A stretch of 64,000 nt of DNA from Allodiplogaster sudhausi (lineage: Eukaryota > Nematoda > Chromadorea > Rhabditida > Diplogasteridae): assembly GCA_945643635.1 (NCBI GenBank), contig CALZFC010000209.1:1-64000 (forward strand), read 5' to 3'. This document shows, one piece after another, positions 22,401 through 37,400 of this stretch (position 1 is its first letter; every line of letters begins with the position of its first letter). Below the pieces are notes generated by a model. That model was given only the letters and a program-made list of their open reading frames with translations. It did not search any database and was not told where the DNA came from. The position numbers and the translations under genes were made by a program.

Positions 22401-24091
22401 CCAGCGAATACGAATTTAATACTTTCCAGGTTCTTGCTTAAAGAATTTAGCCTGAAACTAGCCCGAAATTCTAGATTAAATTGCAATTTCATGGCCATCG
22501 GTCGAGTTACCAAGTTAGGAGAAAGTTCTTCCAATCGACATGCCTGTGGGGTAAACGTTCTCAAATTTTCCAGCGAATACGAATTTAATACTTTCCAGGT
22601 TCTTGCTTAAAGAATTTAGCCTGAAACTAGCCCGAAATTCTAGATTAAATTGCAATTTCATGGCCATCGGTCGAGTTACCAAGTTAGGAGAAAGTTCTTC
22701 CAATCGACATGCCTGTGGGGTAAACGTTCTCAAATTTTCCAGCGAATACGAATTTAATACTTTCCAGGTTCTTGCTTAAAGAATTTAGCCTGAAACTAGC
22801 CCGAAATTCTAGATTAAATTGCAATTTCATGGCCATCGGTCGAGTTACCAAGTTAGGAGAAAGTTCTTCCAATCGACATGCCTGTGGGGTAAACGTTCTC
22901 AAATTTTCCAGCGAATACGAATTTAATACTTTCCAGGTTCTTGCTTAAAGAATTTAGCCTGAAACTAGCCCGAAATTCTAGATTAAATTGCAATTTCATG
23001 GCCATCGGTCGAGTTACCAAGTTAGGAGAAAGTTCTTCCAATCGACATGCCTGTGGGGTAAACGTTCTCAAATTTTCCAGCGAATACGAATTTAATACTT
23101 TCCAGGTTCTTGCTTAAAGAATTTAGCCTGAAACTAGCCCGAAATTCTAGATTAAATTGCAATTTCATGGCCATCGGTCGAGTTACCAAGTTAGGAGAAA
23201 GTTCTTCCAATCGACATGCCTGTGGGGTAAACGTTCTCAAATTTTCCAGCGAATACGAATTTAATACTTTCCAGGTTCTTGCTTAAAGAATTTAGCCTGA
23301 AACTAGCCCGAAATTCTAGATTAAATTGCAATTTCATGGCCATCGGTCGAGTTACCAAGTTAGGAGAAAGTTCTTCCAATCGACATGCCTGTGGGGTAAA
23401 CGTTCTCAAATTTTCCAGCGAATACGAATTTAATACTTTCCAGGTTCTTGCTTAAAGAATTTAGCCTGAAACTAGCCCGAAATTCTAGATTAAATTGCAA
23501 TTTCATGGCCATCGGTCGAGTTACCAAGTTAGGAGAAAGTTCTTCCAATCGACATGCCTGTGGGGTAAACGTTCTCAAATTTTCCAGCGAATACGAATTT
23601 AATACTTTCCAGGTTCTTGCTTAAAGAATTTAGCCTGAAACTAGCCCGAAATTCTAGATTAAATTGCAATTTCATGGCCATCGGTCGAGTTACCAAGTTA
23701 GGAGAAAGTTCTTCCAATCGACATGCCTGTGGGGTAAACGTTCTCAAATTTTCCAGCGAATACGAATTTAATACTTTCCAGGTTCTTGCTTAAAGAATTT
23801 AGCCTGAAACTAGCCCGAAATTCTAGATTAAATTGCAATTTCATGGCCATCGGTCGAGTTACCAAGTTAGGAGAAAGTTCTTCCAATCGACATGCCTGTG
23901 GGGTAAACGTTCTCAAATTTTCCAGCGAATACGAATTTAATACTTTCCAGGTTCTTGCTTAAAGAATTTAGCCTGAAACTAGCCCGAAATTCTAGATTAA
24001 ATTGCAATTTCATGGCCATCGGTCGAGTTACCAAGTTAGGAGAAAGTTCTTCCAATCGACATGCCTGTGGGGTAAACGTTCTCAAATTTTC
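13446..24091. repeat. Homogeneous core block I, 63 monomers
   Basis: The 10,646 bp equal 63 x 169 minus 1. The only departure I can see is one CC to C loss at the junction at 16487; the 45 monomers between 16487 and 24091 appear identical base for base. Such uniformity indicates very recent amplification or strong homogenisation by unequal exchange or gene conversion, or an assembly that has averaged near-identical reads. No other feature is present in this stretch. Confidence 0.9.
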
Positions 24092-25422
24092 CAGCGAATA
24101 CGAATTTAATACTTTCCAGGTTCTTGCTTAAAGAATTTAACCTGAAACTAGCCCGAAATTCTAGATTAAATTGCAATTTCATGGCCATCGGTCGAGTTAC
24201 CAAGTTAGGAGAAAGTTCTTCCAATCGACATGCCTGTGGGGTAAACGTTCTCAAATTTTTCAGCGAATACGAATTTAATACTTTCCAGGTTCTTGCTTAA
24301 AGAATTTAGCCTGAAACTAGCCCGAAATTCTAGATTAAATTGCAATTTCATGGCCATCGGTCGAGTTACCAAGTTAGGAGAAAGTTCTTCCAATCGACAT
24401 GCCTGTGGGGTAAACGTTCTCAAATTTTCCAGCGAATACGAATTTAATACTTTCCAGGTTCTTGCTTAAAGAATTTAGCCTGAAACTAGCCCGAAATTCT
24501 AGATTAAATTGCAATTTCATGGCCATCGGTCGAGTTACCAAGTTAGGAGAAAGTTCTTCCAATCGACATGCCTGTGGGGTAAACGTTCTCAAATTTTCCA
24601 GCGAATACGAATTTAATACTTTCCAGGTTCTTGCTTAAAGAATTTAGCCTGAAACTAGCCCGAAATTCTAGATTAAATTGCAATTTCATGGCCATCGGTC
24701 GAGTTACCAAGTTAGGAGAAAGTTCTTCCAATCGACATGCCTGTGGGGTAAACGTTCTCAAATTTTCCAGCGAATACGAATTTAATACTTTCCAGGTTCT
24801 TGCTTAAAGAATTTAGCCTGAAACTAGCCCGAAATTCTAGATTAAATTGCAATTTCATGGCCATCGGTCGAGTTACCAAGTTAGGAGAAAGTTCTTCCAA
24901 TCGACATGCCTGTGGGGTAAACGTTCTCAAATTTTCCAGCGAATACGAATTTAATACTTTCCAGGTTCTTGCTTAAAGAATTTAGCCTGAAACTAGCCCG
25001 AAATTCTAGATTAAATTGCAATTTCATGGCCATCGGTCGAGTTACCAAGTTAGGAGAAAGTTCTTCCAATCGACATGCCTGTGGGGTAAACGTTCTCAAA
25101 TTTTCCAGCGAATACGAATTTAATACTTTCCAGGTTCTTGCTTAAAGAATTTAGCCTGAAACTAGCCCGAAATTCTAGATTAAATTGCAATTTCATGGCC
25201 ATCGGTCGAGTTACCAAGTTAGGAGAAAGTTCTTCCAATCGACATGCCTGTGGGGTAAACGTTCTCAAATTTTTCAGCGAATACGAATTTAATAAAAAAA
25301 AGCCTGAAACTAGCCCGAAATTCTAGATTAAATTGCAATTTCATGGCCATCGGTCGAGTTACCAAGTTAGGAGAAAGTTCTTCCAATCGACATGCCTGTG
25401 GGGTAAACGTTCTCAAATTTTC
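24092..25422. repeat. Eight monomers containing variants and a 148-bp copy
   Basis: The first copy carries both G49A (24140) and C169T (24260). A second C169T lies at 25274, immediately before a unique short copy at 25275-25422. The total length is 8 x 169 minus 21, all of the loss being in that short copy. The monomers between are consensus. Confidence 0.85.
25275..25422. repeat. 148-bp monomer with poly-A replacement
   Basis: In the consensus, 28 bases separate AAT (monomer 17-19) from AGCCTG (48-53). Here only seven bases, all A, lie between them, giving an A8 run at 25294-25301 and a net loss of 21 bp. The lost segment includes the TTCTT-N5-AAGAA inverted repeat. The rest of the copy is consensus. 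No other copy in the window shows this structure, and no target-site duplication or inserted element accompanies the A run. Confidence 0.85.
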
Positions 25423-28400
25423 CAGCGAATACGAATTTAATACTTTCCAGGTTCTTGCTTAAAGAATTTAGCCTGAAACTAGCCCGAAATTCTAGATTAA
25501 ATTGCAATTTCATGGCCATCGGTCGAGTTACCAAGTTAGGAGAAAGTTCTTCCAATCGACATGCCTGTGGGGTAAACGTTCTCAAATTTTCCAGCGAATA
25601 CGAATTTAATACTTTCCAGGTTCTTGCTTAAAGAATTTAGCCTGAAACTAGCCCGAAATTCTAGATTAAATTGCAATTTCATGGCCATCGGTCGAGTTAC
25701 CAAGTTAGGAGAAAGTTCTTCCAATCGACATGCCTGTGGGGTAAACGTTCTCAAATTTTCCAGCGAATACGAATTTAATACTTTCCAGGTTCTTGCTTAA
25801 AGAATTTAGCCTGAAACTAGCCCGAAATTCTAGATTAAATTGCAATTTCATGGCCATCGGTCGAGTTACCAAGTTAGGAGAAAGTTCTTCCAATCGACAT
25901 GCCTGTGGGGTAAACGTTCTCAAATTTTCCAGCGAATACGAATTTAATACTTTCCAGGTTCTTGCTTAAAGAATTTAGCCTGAAACTAGCCCGAAATTCT
26001 AGATTAAATTGCAATTTCATGGCCATCGGTCGAGTTACCAAGTTAGGAGAAAGTTCTTCCAATCGACATGCCTGTGGGGTAAACGTTCTCAAATTTTCCA
26101 GCGAATACGAATTTAATACTTTCCAGGTTCTTGCTTAAAGAATTTAGCCTGAAACTAGCCCGAAATTCTAGATTAAATTGCAATTTCATGGCCATCGGTC
26201 GAGTTACCAAGTTAGGAGAAAGTTCTTCCAATCGACATGCCTGTGGGGTAAACGTTCTCAAATTTTCCAGCGAATACGAATTTAATACTTTCCAGGTTCT
26301 TGCTTAAAGAATTTAGCCTGAAACTAGCCCGAAATTCTAGATTAAATTGCAATTTCATGGCCATCGGTCGAGTTACCAAGTTAGGAGAAAGTTCTTCCAA
26401 TCGACATGCCTGTGGGGTAAACGTTCTCAAATTTTCCAGCGAATACGAATTTAATACTTTCCAGGTTCTTGCTTAAAGAATTTAGCCTGAAACTAGCCCG
26501 AAATTCTAGATTAAATTGCAATTTCATGGCCATCGGTCGAGTTACCAAGTTAGGAGAAAGTTCTTCCAATCGACATGCCTGTGGGGTAAACGTTCTCAAA
26601 TTTTCCAGCGAATACGAATTTAATACTTTCCAGGTTCTTGCTTAAAGAATTTAGCCTGAAACTAGCCCGAAATTCTAGATTAAATTGCAATTTCATGGCC
26701 ATCGGTCGAGTTACCAAGTTAGGAGAAAGTTCTTCCAATCGACATGCCTGTGGGGTAAACGTTCTCAAATTTTCCAGCGAATACGAATTTAATACTTTCC
26801 AGGTTCTTGCTTAAAGAATTTAGCCTGAAACTAGCCCGAAATTCTAGATTAAATTGCAATTTCATGGCCATCGGTCGAGTTACCAAGTTAGGAGAAAGTT
26901 CTTCCAATCGACATGCCTGTGGGGTAAACGTTCTCAAATTTTCCAGCGAATACGAATTTAATACTTTCCAGGTTCTTGCTTAAAGAATTTAGCCTGAAAC
27001 TAGCCCGAAATTCTAGATTAAATTGCAATTTCATGGCCATCGGTCGAGTTACCAAGTTAGGAGAAAGTTCTTCCAATCGACATGCCTGTGGGGTAAACGT
27101 TCTCAAATTTTCAGCGAATACGAATTTAATACTTTCCAGGTTCTTGCTTAAAGAATTTAGCCTGAAACTAGCCCGAAATTCTAGATTAAATTGCAATTTC
27201 ATGGCCATCGGTCGAGTTACCAAGTTAGGAGAAAGTTCTTCCAATCGACATGCCTGTGGGGTAAACGTTCTCAAATTTTCCAGCGAATACGAATTTAATA
27301 CTTTCCAGGTTCTTGCTTAAAGAATTTAGCCTGAAACTAGCCCGAAATTCTAGATTAAATTGCAATTTCATGGCCATCGGTCGAGTTACCAAGTTAGGAG
27401 AAAGTTCTTCCAATCGACATGCCTGTGGGGTAAACGTTCTCAAATTTTCCAGCGAATACGAATTTAATACTTTCCAGGTTCTTGCTTAAAGAATTTAGCC
27501 TGAAACTAGCCCGAAATTCTAGATTAAATTGCAATTTCATGGCCATCGGTCGAGTTACCAAGTTAGGAGAAAGTTCTTCCAATCGACATGCCTGTGGGGT
27601 AAACGTTCTCAAATTTTCCAGCGAATACGAATTTAATACTTTCCAGGTTCTTGCTTAAAGAATTTAGCCTGAAACTAGCCCGAAATTCTAGATTAAATTG
27701 CAATTTCATGGCCATCGGTCGAGTTACCAAGTTAGGAGAAAGTTCTTCCAATCGACATGCCTGTGGGGTAAACGTTCTCAAATTTTCCAGCGAATACGAA
27801 TTTAATACTTTCCAGGTTCTTGCTTAAAGAATTTAGCCTGAAACTAGCCCGAAATTCTAGATTAAATTGCAATTTCATGGCCATCGGTCGAGTTACCAAG
27901 TTAGGAGAAAGTTCTTCCAATCGACATGCCTGTGGGGTAAACGTTCTCAAATTTTCCAGCGAATACGAATTTAATACTTTCCAGGTTCTTGCTTAAAGAA
28001 TTTAGCCTGAAACTAGCCCGAAATTCTAGATTAAATTGCAATTTCATGGCCATCGGTCGAGTTACCAAGTTAGGAGAAAGTTCTTCCAATCGACATGCCT
28101 GTGGGGTAAACGTTCTCAAATTTTCCAGCGAATACGAATTTAATACTTTCCAGGTTCTTGCTTAAAGAATTTAGCCTGAAACTAGCCCGAAATTCTAGAT
28201 TAAATTGCAATTTCATGGCCATCGGTCGAGTTACCAAGTTAGGAGAAAGTTCTTCCAATCGACATGCCTGTGGGGTAAACGTTCTCAAATTTTCCAGCGA
28301 ATACGAATTTAATACTTTCCAGGTTCTTGCTTAAAGAATTTAGCCTGAAACTAGCCCGAAATTCTAGATTAAATTGCAATTTCATGGCCATCGGTCGAGT

Positions 28401-31400
28401 TACCAAGTTAGGAGAAAGTTCTTCCAATCGACATGCCTGTGGGGTAAACGTTCTCAAATTTTCCAGCGAATACGAATTTAATACTTTCCAGGTTCTTGCT
28501 TAAAGAATTTAGCCTGAAACTAGCCCGAAATTCTAGATTAAATTGCAATTTCATGGCCATCGGTCGAGTTACCAAGTTAGGAGAAAGTTCTTCCAATCGA
28601 CATGCCTGTGGGGTAAACGTTCTCAAATTTTCCAGCGAATACGAATTTAATACTTTCCAGGTTCTTGCTTAAAGAATTTAGCCTGAAACTAGCCCGAAAT
28701 TCTAGATTAAATTGCAATTTCATGGCCATCGGTCGAGTTACCAAGTTAGGAGAAAGTTCTTCCAATCGACATGCCTGTGGGGTAAACGTTCTCAAATTTT
28801 CCAGCGAATACGAATTTAATACTTTCCAGGTTCTTGCTTAAAGAATTTAGCCTGAAACTAGCCCGAAATTCTAGATTAAATTGCAATTTCATGGCCATCG
28901 GTCGAGTTACCAAGTTAGGAGAAAGTTCTTCCAATCGACATGCCTGTGGGGTAAACGTTCTCAAATTTTCCAGCGAATACGAATTTAATACTTTCCAGGT
29001 TCTTGCTTAAAGAATTTAGCCTGAAACTAGCCCGAAATTCTAGATTAAATTGCAATTTCATGGCCATCGGTCGAGTTACCAAGTTAGGAGAAAGTTCTTC
29101 CAATCGACATGCCTGTGGGGTAAACGTTCTCAAATTTTCCAGCGAATACGAATTTAATACTTTCCAGGTTCTTGCTTAAAGAATTTAGCCTGAAACTAGC
29201 CCGAAATTCTAGATTAAATTGCAATTTCATGGCCATCGGTCGAGTTACCAAGTTAGGAGAAAGTTCTTCCAATCGACATGCCTGTGGGGTAAACGTTCTC
29301 AAATTTTCCAGCGAATACGAATTTAATACTTTCCAGGTTCTTGCTTAAAGAATTTAGCCTGAAACTAGCCCGAAATTCTAGATTAAATTGCAATTTCATG
29401 GCCATCGGTCGAGTTACCAAGTTAGGAGAAAGTTCTTCCAATCGACATGCCTGTGGGGTAAACGTTCTCAAATTTTCCAGCGAATACGAATTTAATACTT
29501 TCCAGGTTCTTGCTTAAAGAATTTAGCCTGAAACTAGCCCGAAATTCTAGATTAAATTGCAATTTCATGGCCATCGGTCGAGTTACCAAGTTAGGAGAAA
29601 GTTCTTCCAATCGACATGCCTGTGGGGTAAACGTTCTCAAATTTTCCAGCGAATACGAATTTAATACTTTCCAGGTTCTTGCTTAAAGAATTTAGCCTGA
29701 AACTAGCCCGAAATTCTAGATTAAATTGCAATTTCATGGCCATCGGTCGAGTTACCAAGTTAGGAGAAAGTTCTTCCAATCGACATGCCTGTGGGGTAAA
29801 CGTTCTCAAATTTTCCAGCGAATACGAATTTAATACTTTCCAGGTTCTTGCTTAAAGAATTTAGCCTGAAACTAGCCCGAAATTCTAGATTAAATTGCAA
29901 TTTCATGGCCATCGGTCGAGTTACCAAGTTAGGAGAAAGTTCTTCCAATCGACATGCCTGTGGGGTAAACGTTCTCAAATTTTCCAGCGAATACGAATTT
30001 AATACTTTCCAGGTTCTTGCTTAAAGAATTTAGCCTGAAACTAGCCCGAAATTCTAGATTAAATTGCAATTTCATGGCCATCGGTCGAGTTACCAAGTTA
30101 GGAGAAAGTTCTTCCAATCGACATGCCTGTGGGGTAAACGTTCTCAAATTTTCCAGCGAATACGAATTTAATACTTTCCAGGTTCTTGCTTAAAGAATTT
30201 AGCCTGAAACTAGCCCGAAATTCTAGATTAAATTGCAATTTCATGGCCATCGGTCGAGTTACCAAGTTAGGAGAAAGTTCTTCCAATCGACATGCCTGTG
30301 GGGTAAACGTTCTCAAATTTTCCAGCGAATACGAATTTAATACTTTCCAGGTTCTTGCTTAAAGAATTTAGCCTGAAACTAGCCCGAAATTCTAGATTAA
30401 ATTGCAATTTCATGGCCATCGGTCGAGTTACCAAGTTAGGAGAAAGTTCTTCCAATCGACATGCCTGTGGGGTAAACGTTCTCAAATTTTCCAGCGAATA
30501 CGAATTTAATACTTTCCAGGTTCTTGCTTAAAGAATTTAGCCTGAAACTAGCCCGAAATTCTAGATTAAATTGCAATTTCATGGCCATCGGTCGAGTTAC
30601 CAAGTTAGGAGAAAGTTCTTCCAATCGACATGCCTGTGGGGTAAACGTTCTCAAATTTTCCAGCGAATACGAATTTAATACTTTCCAGGTTCTTGCTTAA
30701 AGAATTTAGCCTGAAACTAGCCCGAAATTCTAGATTAAATTGCAATTTCATGGCCATCGGTCGAGTTACCAAGTTAGGAGAAAGTTCTTCCAATCGACAT
30801 GCCTGTGGGGTAAACGTTCTCAAATTTTCCAGCGAATACGAATTTAATACTTTCCAGGTTCTTGCTTAAAGAATTTAGCCTGAAACTAGCCCGAAATTCT
30901 AGATTAAATTGCAATTTCATGGCCATCGGTCGAGTTACCAAGTTAGGAGAAAGTTCTTCCAATCGACATGCCTGTGGGGTAAACGTTCTCAAATTTTCCA
31001 GCGAATACGAATTTAATACTTTCCAGGTTCTTGCTTAAAGAATTTAGCCTGAAACTAGCCCGAAATTCTAGATTAAATTGCAATTTCATGGCCATCGGTC
31101 GAGTTACCAAGTTAGGAGAAAGTTCTTCCAATCGACATGCCTGTGGGGTAAACGTTCTCAAATTTTCCAGCGAATACGAATTTAATACTTTCCAGGTTCT
31201 TGCTTAAAGAATTTAGCCTGAAACTAGCCCGAAATTCTAGATTAAATTGCAATTTCATGGCCATCGGTCGAGTTACCAAGTTAGGAGAAAGTTCTTCCAA
31301 TCGACATGCCTGTGGGGTAAACGTTCTCAAATTTTCCAGCGAATACGAATTTAATACTTTCCAGGTTCTTGCTTAAAGAATTTAGCCTGAAACTAGCCCG

Positions 31401-34400
31401 AAATTCTAGATTAAATTGCAATTTCATGGCCATCGGTCGAGTTACCAAGTTAGGAGAAAGTTCTTCCAATCGACATGCCTGTGGGGTAAACGTTCTCAAA
31501 TTTTCCAGCGAATACGAATTTAATACTTTCCAGGTTCTTGCTTAAAGAATTTAGCCTGAAACTAGCCCGAAATTCTAGATTAAATTGCAATTTCATGGCC
31601 ATCGGTCGAGTTACCAAGTTAGGAGAAAGTTCTTCCAATCGACATGCCTGTGGGGTAAACGTTCTCAAATTTTCCAGCGAATACGAATTTAATACTTTCC
31701 AGGTTCTTGCTTAAAGAATTTAGCCTGAAACTAGCCCGAAATTCTAGATTAAATTGCAATTTCATGGCCATCGGTCGAGTTACCAAGTTAGGAGAAAGTT
31801 CTTCCAATCGACATGCCTGTGGGGTAAACGTTCTCAAATTTTCCAGCGAATACGAATTTAATACTTTCCAGGTTCTTGCTTAAAGAATTTAGCCTGAAAC
31901 TAGCCCGAAATTCTAGATTAAATTGCAATTTCATGGCCATCGGTCGAGTTACCAAGTTAGGAGAAAGTTCTTCCAATCGACATGCCTGTGGGGTAAACGT
32001 TCTCAAATTTTCCAGCGAATACGAATTTAATACTTTCCAGGTTCTTGCTTAAAGAATTTAGCCTGAAACTAGCCCGAAATTCTAGATTAAATTGCAATTT
32101 CATGGCCATCGGTCGAGTTACCAAGTTAGGAGAAAGTTCTTCCAATCGACATGCCTGTGGGGTAAACGTTCTCAAATTTTCCAGCGAATACGAATTTAAT
32201 ACTTTCCAGGTTCTTGCTTAAAGAATTTAGCCTGAAACTAGCCCGAAATTCTAGATTAAATTGCAATTTCATGGCCATCGGTCGAGTTACCAAGTTAGGA
32301 GAAAGTTCTTCCAATCGACATGCCTGTGGGGTAAACGTTCTCAAATTTTCCAGCGAATACGAATTTAATACTTTCCAGGTTCTTGCTTAAAGAATTTAGC
32401 CTGAAACTAGCCCGAAATTCTAGATTAAATTGCAATTTCATGGCCATCGGTCGAGTTACCAAGTTAGGAGAAAGTTCTTCCAATCGACATGCCTGTGGGG
32501 TAAACGTTCTCAAATTTTCCAGCGAATACGAATTTAATACTTTCCAGGTTCTTGCTTAAAGAATTTAGCCTGAAACTAGCCCGAAATTCTAGATTAAATT
32601 GCAATTTCATGGCCATCGGTCGAGTTACCAAGTTAGGAGAAAGTTCTTCCAATCGACATGCCTGTGGGGTAAACGTTCTCAAATTTTCCAGCGAATACGA
32701 ATTTAATACTTTCCAGGTTCTTGCTTAAAGAATTTAGCCTGAAACTAGCCCGAAATTCTAGATTAAATTGCAATTTCATGGCCATCGGTCGAGTTACCAA
32801 GTTAGGAGAAAGTTCTTCCAATCGACATGCCTGTGGGGTAAACGTTCTCAAATTTTCCAGCGAATACGAATTTAATACTTTCCAGGTTCTTGCTTAAAGA
32901 ATTTAGCCTGAAACTAGCCCGAAATTCTAGATTAAATTGCAATTTCATGGCCATCGGTCGAGTTACCAAGTTAGGAGAAAGTTCTTCCAATCGACATGCC
33001 TGTGGGGTAAACGTTCTCAAATTTTCCAGCGAATACGAATTTAATACTTTCCAGGTTCTTGCTTAAAGAATTTAGCCTGAAACTAGCCCGAAATTCTAGA
33101 TTAAATTGCAATTTCATGGCCATCGGTCGAGTTACCAAGTTAGGAGAAAGTTCTTCCAATCGACATGCCTGTGGGGTAAACGTTCTCAAATTTTCCAGCG
33201 AATACGAATTTAATACTTTCCAGGTTCTTGCTTAAAGAATTTAGCCTGAAACTAGCCCGAAATTCTAGATTAAATTGCAATTTCATGGCCATCGGTCGAG
33301 TTACCAAGTTAGGAGAAAGTTCTTCCAATCGACATGCCTGTGGGGTAAACGTTCTCAAATTTTCCAGCGAATACGAATTTAATACTTTCCAGGTTCTTGC
33401 TTAAAGAATTTAGCCTGAAACTAGCCCGAAATTCTAGATTAAATTGCAATTTCATGGCCATCGGTCGAGTTACCAAGTTAGGAGAAAGTTCTTCCAATCG
33501 ACATGCCTGTGGGGTAAACGTTCTCAAATTTTCCAGCGAATACGAATTTAATACTTTCCAGGTTCTTGCTTAAAGAATTTAGCCTGAAACTAGCCCGAAA
33601 TTCTAGATTAAATTGCAATTTCATGGCCATCGGTCGAGTTACCAAGTTAGGAGAAAGTTCTTCCAATCGACATGCCTGTGGGGTAAACGTTCTCAAATTT
33701 TCCAGCGAATACGAATTTAATACTTTCCAGGTTCTTGCTTAAAGAATTTAGCCTGAAACTAGCCCGAAATTCTAGATTAAATTGCAATTTCATGGCCATC
33801 GGTCGAGTTACCAAGTTAGGAGAAAGTTCTTCCAATCGACATGCCTGTGGGGTAAACGTTCTCAAATTTTCCAGCGAATACGAATTTAATACTTTCCAGG
33901 TTCTTGCTTAAAGAATTTAGCCTGAAACTAGCCCGAAATTCTAGATTAAATTGCAATTTCATGGCCATCGGTCGAGTTACCAAGTTAGGAGAAAGTTCTT
34001 CCAATCGACATGCCTGTGGGGTAAACGTTCTCAAATTTTCCAGCGAATACGAATTTAATACTTTCCAGGTTCTTGCTTAAAGAATTTAGCCTGAAACTAG
34101 CCCGAAATTCTAGATTAAATTGCAATTTCATGGCCATCGGTCGAGTTACCAAGTTAGGAGAAAGTTCTTCCAATCGACATGCCTGTGGGGTAAACGTTCT
34201 CAAATTTTCCAGCGAATACGAATTTAATACTTTCCAGGTTCTTGCTTAAAGAATTTAGCCTGAAACTAGCCCGAAATTCTAGATTAAATTGCAATTTCAT
34301 GGCCATCGGTCGAGTTACCAAGTTAGGAGAAAGTTCTTCCAATCGACATGCCTGTGGGGTAAACGTTCTCAAATTTTCCAGCGAATACGAATTTAATACT

Positions 34401-37400
34401 TTCCAGGTTCTTGCTTAAAGAATTTAGCCTGAAACTAGCCCGAAATTCTAGATTAAATTGCAATTTCATGGCCATCGGTCGAGTTACCAAGTTAGGAGAA
34501 AGTTCTTCCAATCGACATGCCTGTGGGGTAAACGTTCTCAAATTTTCCAGCGAATACGAATTTAATACTTTCCAGGTTCTTGCTTAAAGAATTTAGCCTG
34601 AAACTAGCCCGAAATTCTAGATTAAATTGCAATTTCATGGCCATCGGTCGAGTTACCAAGTTAGGAGAAAGTTCTTCCAATCGACATGCCTGTGGGGTAA
34701 ACGTTCTCAAATTTTCCAGCGAATACGAATTTAATACTTTCCAGGTTCTTGCTTAAAGAATTTAGCCTGAAACTAGCCCGAAATTCTAGATTAAATTGCA
34801 ATTTCATGGCCATCGGTCGAGTTACCAAGTTAGGAGAAAGTTCTTCCAATCGACATGCCTGTGGGGTAAACGTTCTCAAATTTTCCAGCGAATACGAATT
34901 TAATACTTTCCAGGTTCTTGCTTAAAGAATTTAGCCTGAAACTAGCCCGAAATTCTAGATTAAATTGCAATTTCATGGCCATCGGTCGAGTTACCAAGTT
35001 AGGAGAAAGTTCTTCCAATCGACATGCCTGTGGGGTAAACGTTCTCAAATTTTCCAGCGAATACGAATTTAATACTTTCCAGGTTCTTGCTTAAAGAATT
35101 TAGCCTGAAACTAGCCCGAAATTCTAGATTAAATTGCAATTTCATGGCCATCGGTCGAGTTACCAAGTTAGGAGAAAGTTCTTCCAATCGACATGCCTGT
35201 GGGGTAAACGTTCTCAAATTTTCCAGCGAATACGAATTTAATACTTTCCAGGTTCTTGCTTAAAGAATTTAGCCTGAAACTAGCCCGAAATTCTAGATTA
35301 AATTGCAATTTCATGGCCATCGGTCGAGTTACCAAGTTAGGAGAAAGTTCTTCCAATCGACATGCCTGTGGGGTAAACGTTCTCAAATTTTCCAGCGAAT
35401 ACGAATTTAATACTTTCCAGGTTCTTGCTTAAAGAATTTAGCCTGAAACTAGCCCGAAATTCTAGATTAAATTGCAATTTCATGGCCATCGGTCGAGTTA
35501 CCAAGTTAGGAGAAAGTTCTTCCAATCGACATGCCTGTGGGGTAAACGTTCTCAAATTTTCCAGCGAATACGAATTTAATACTTTCCAGGTTCTTGCTTA
35601 AAGAATTTAGCCTGAAACTAGCCCGAAATTCTAGATTAAATTGCAATTTCATGGCCATCGGTCGAGTTACCAAGTTAGGAGAAAGTTCTTCCAATCGACA
35701 TGCCTGTGGGGTAAACGTTCTCAAATTTTCCAGCGAATACGAATTTAATACTTTCCAGGTTCTTGCTTAAAGAATTTAGCCTGAAACTAGCCCGAAATTC
35801 TAGATTAAATTGCAATTTCATGGCCATCGGTCGAGTTACCAAGTTAGGAGAAAGTTCTTCCAATCGACATGCCTGTGGGGTAAACGTTCTCAAATTTTCC
35901 AGCGAATACGAATTTAATACTTTCCAGGTTCTTGCTTAAAGAATTTAGCCTGAAACTAGCCCGAAATTCTAGATTAAATTGCAATTTCATGGCCATCGGT
36001 CGAGTTACCAAGTTAGGAGAAAGTTCTTCCAATCGACATGCCTGTGGGGTAAACGTTCTCAAATTTTCCAGCGAATACGAATTTAATACTTTCCAGGTTC
36101 TTGCTTAAAGAATTTAGCCTGAAACTAGCCCGAAATTCTAGATTAAATTGCAATTTCATGGCCATCGGTCGAGTTACCAAGTTAGGAGAAAGTTCTTCCA
36201 ATCGACATGCCTGTGGGGTAAACGTTCTCAAATTTTCCAGCGAATACGAATTTAATACTTTCCAGGTTCTTGCTTAAAGAATTTAGCCTGAAACTAGCCC
36301 GAAATTCTAGATTAAATTGCAATTTCATGGCCATCGGTCGAGTTACCAAGTTAGGAGAAAGTTCTTCCAATCGACATGCCTGTGGGGTAAACGTTCTCAA
36401 ATTTTCCAGCGAATACGAATTTAATACTTTCCAGGTTCTTGCTTAAAGAATTTAGCCTGAAACTAGCCCGAAATTCTAGATTAAATTGCAATTTCATGGC
36501 CATCGGTCGAGTTACCAAGTTAGGAGAAAGTTCTTCCAATCGACATGCCTGTGGGGTAAACGTTCTCAAATTTTCCAGCGAATACGAATTTAATACTTTC
36601 CAGGTTCTTGCTTAAAGAATTTAGCCTGAAACTAGCCCGAAATTCTAGATTAAATTGCAATTTCATGGCCATCGGTCGAGTTACCAAGTTAGGAGAAAGT
36701 TCTTCCAATCGACATGCCTGTGGGGTAAACGTTCTCAAATTTTCCAGCGAATACGAATTTAATACTTTCCAGGTTCTTGCTTAAAGAATTTAGCCTGAAA
36801 CTAGCCCGAAATTCTAGATTAAATTGCAATTTCATGGCCATCGGTCGAGTTACCAAGTTAGGAGAAAGTTCTTCCAATCGACATGCCTGTGGGGTAAACG
36901 TTCTCAAATTTTCCAGCGAATACGAATTTAATACTTTCCAGGTTCTTGCTTAAAGAATTTAGCCTGAAACTAGCCCGAAATTCTAGATTAAATTGCAATT
37001 TCATGGCCATCGGTCGAGTTACCAAGTTAGGAGAAAGTTCTTCCAATCGACATGCCTGTGGGGTAAACGTTCTCAAATTTTCCAGCGAATACGAATTTAA
37101 TACTTTCCAGGTTCTTGCTTAAAGAATTTAGCCTGAAACTAGCCCGAAATTCTAGATTAAATTGCAATTTCATGGCCATCGGTCGAGTTACCAAGTTAGG
37201 AGAAAGTTCTTCCAATCGACATGCCTGTGGGGTAAACGTTCTCAAATTTTCCAGCGAATACGAATTTAATACTTTCCAGGTTCTTGCTTAAAGAATTTAG
37301 CCTGAAACTAGCCCGAAATTCTAGATTAAATTGCAATTTCATGGCCATCGGTCGAGTTACCAAGTTAGGAGAAAGTTCTTCCAATCGACATGCCTGTGGG

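Noticed and set aside
25294..25301. Retrotransposon or SINE poly-A tail at the A8 run
   Set aside because: No element body, no target-site duplication, and the flanks are ordinary satellite in phase; eight A alone are not evidence of an insertion. It is kept only as an odd monomer.
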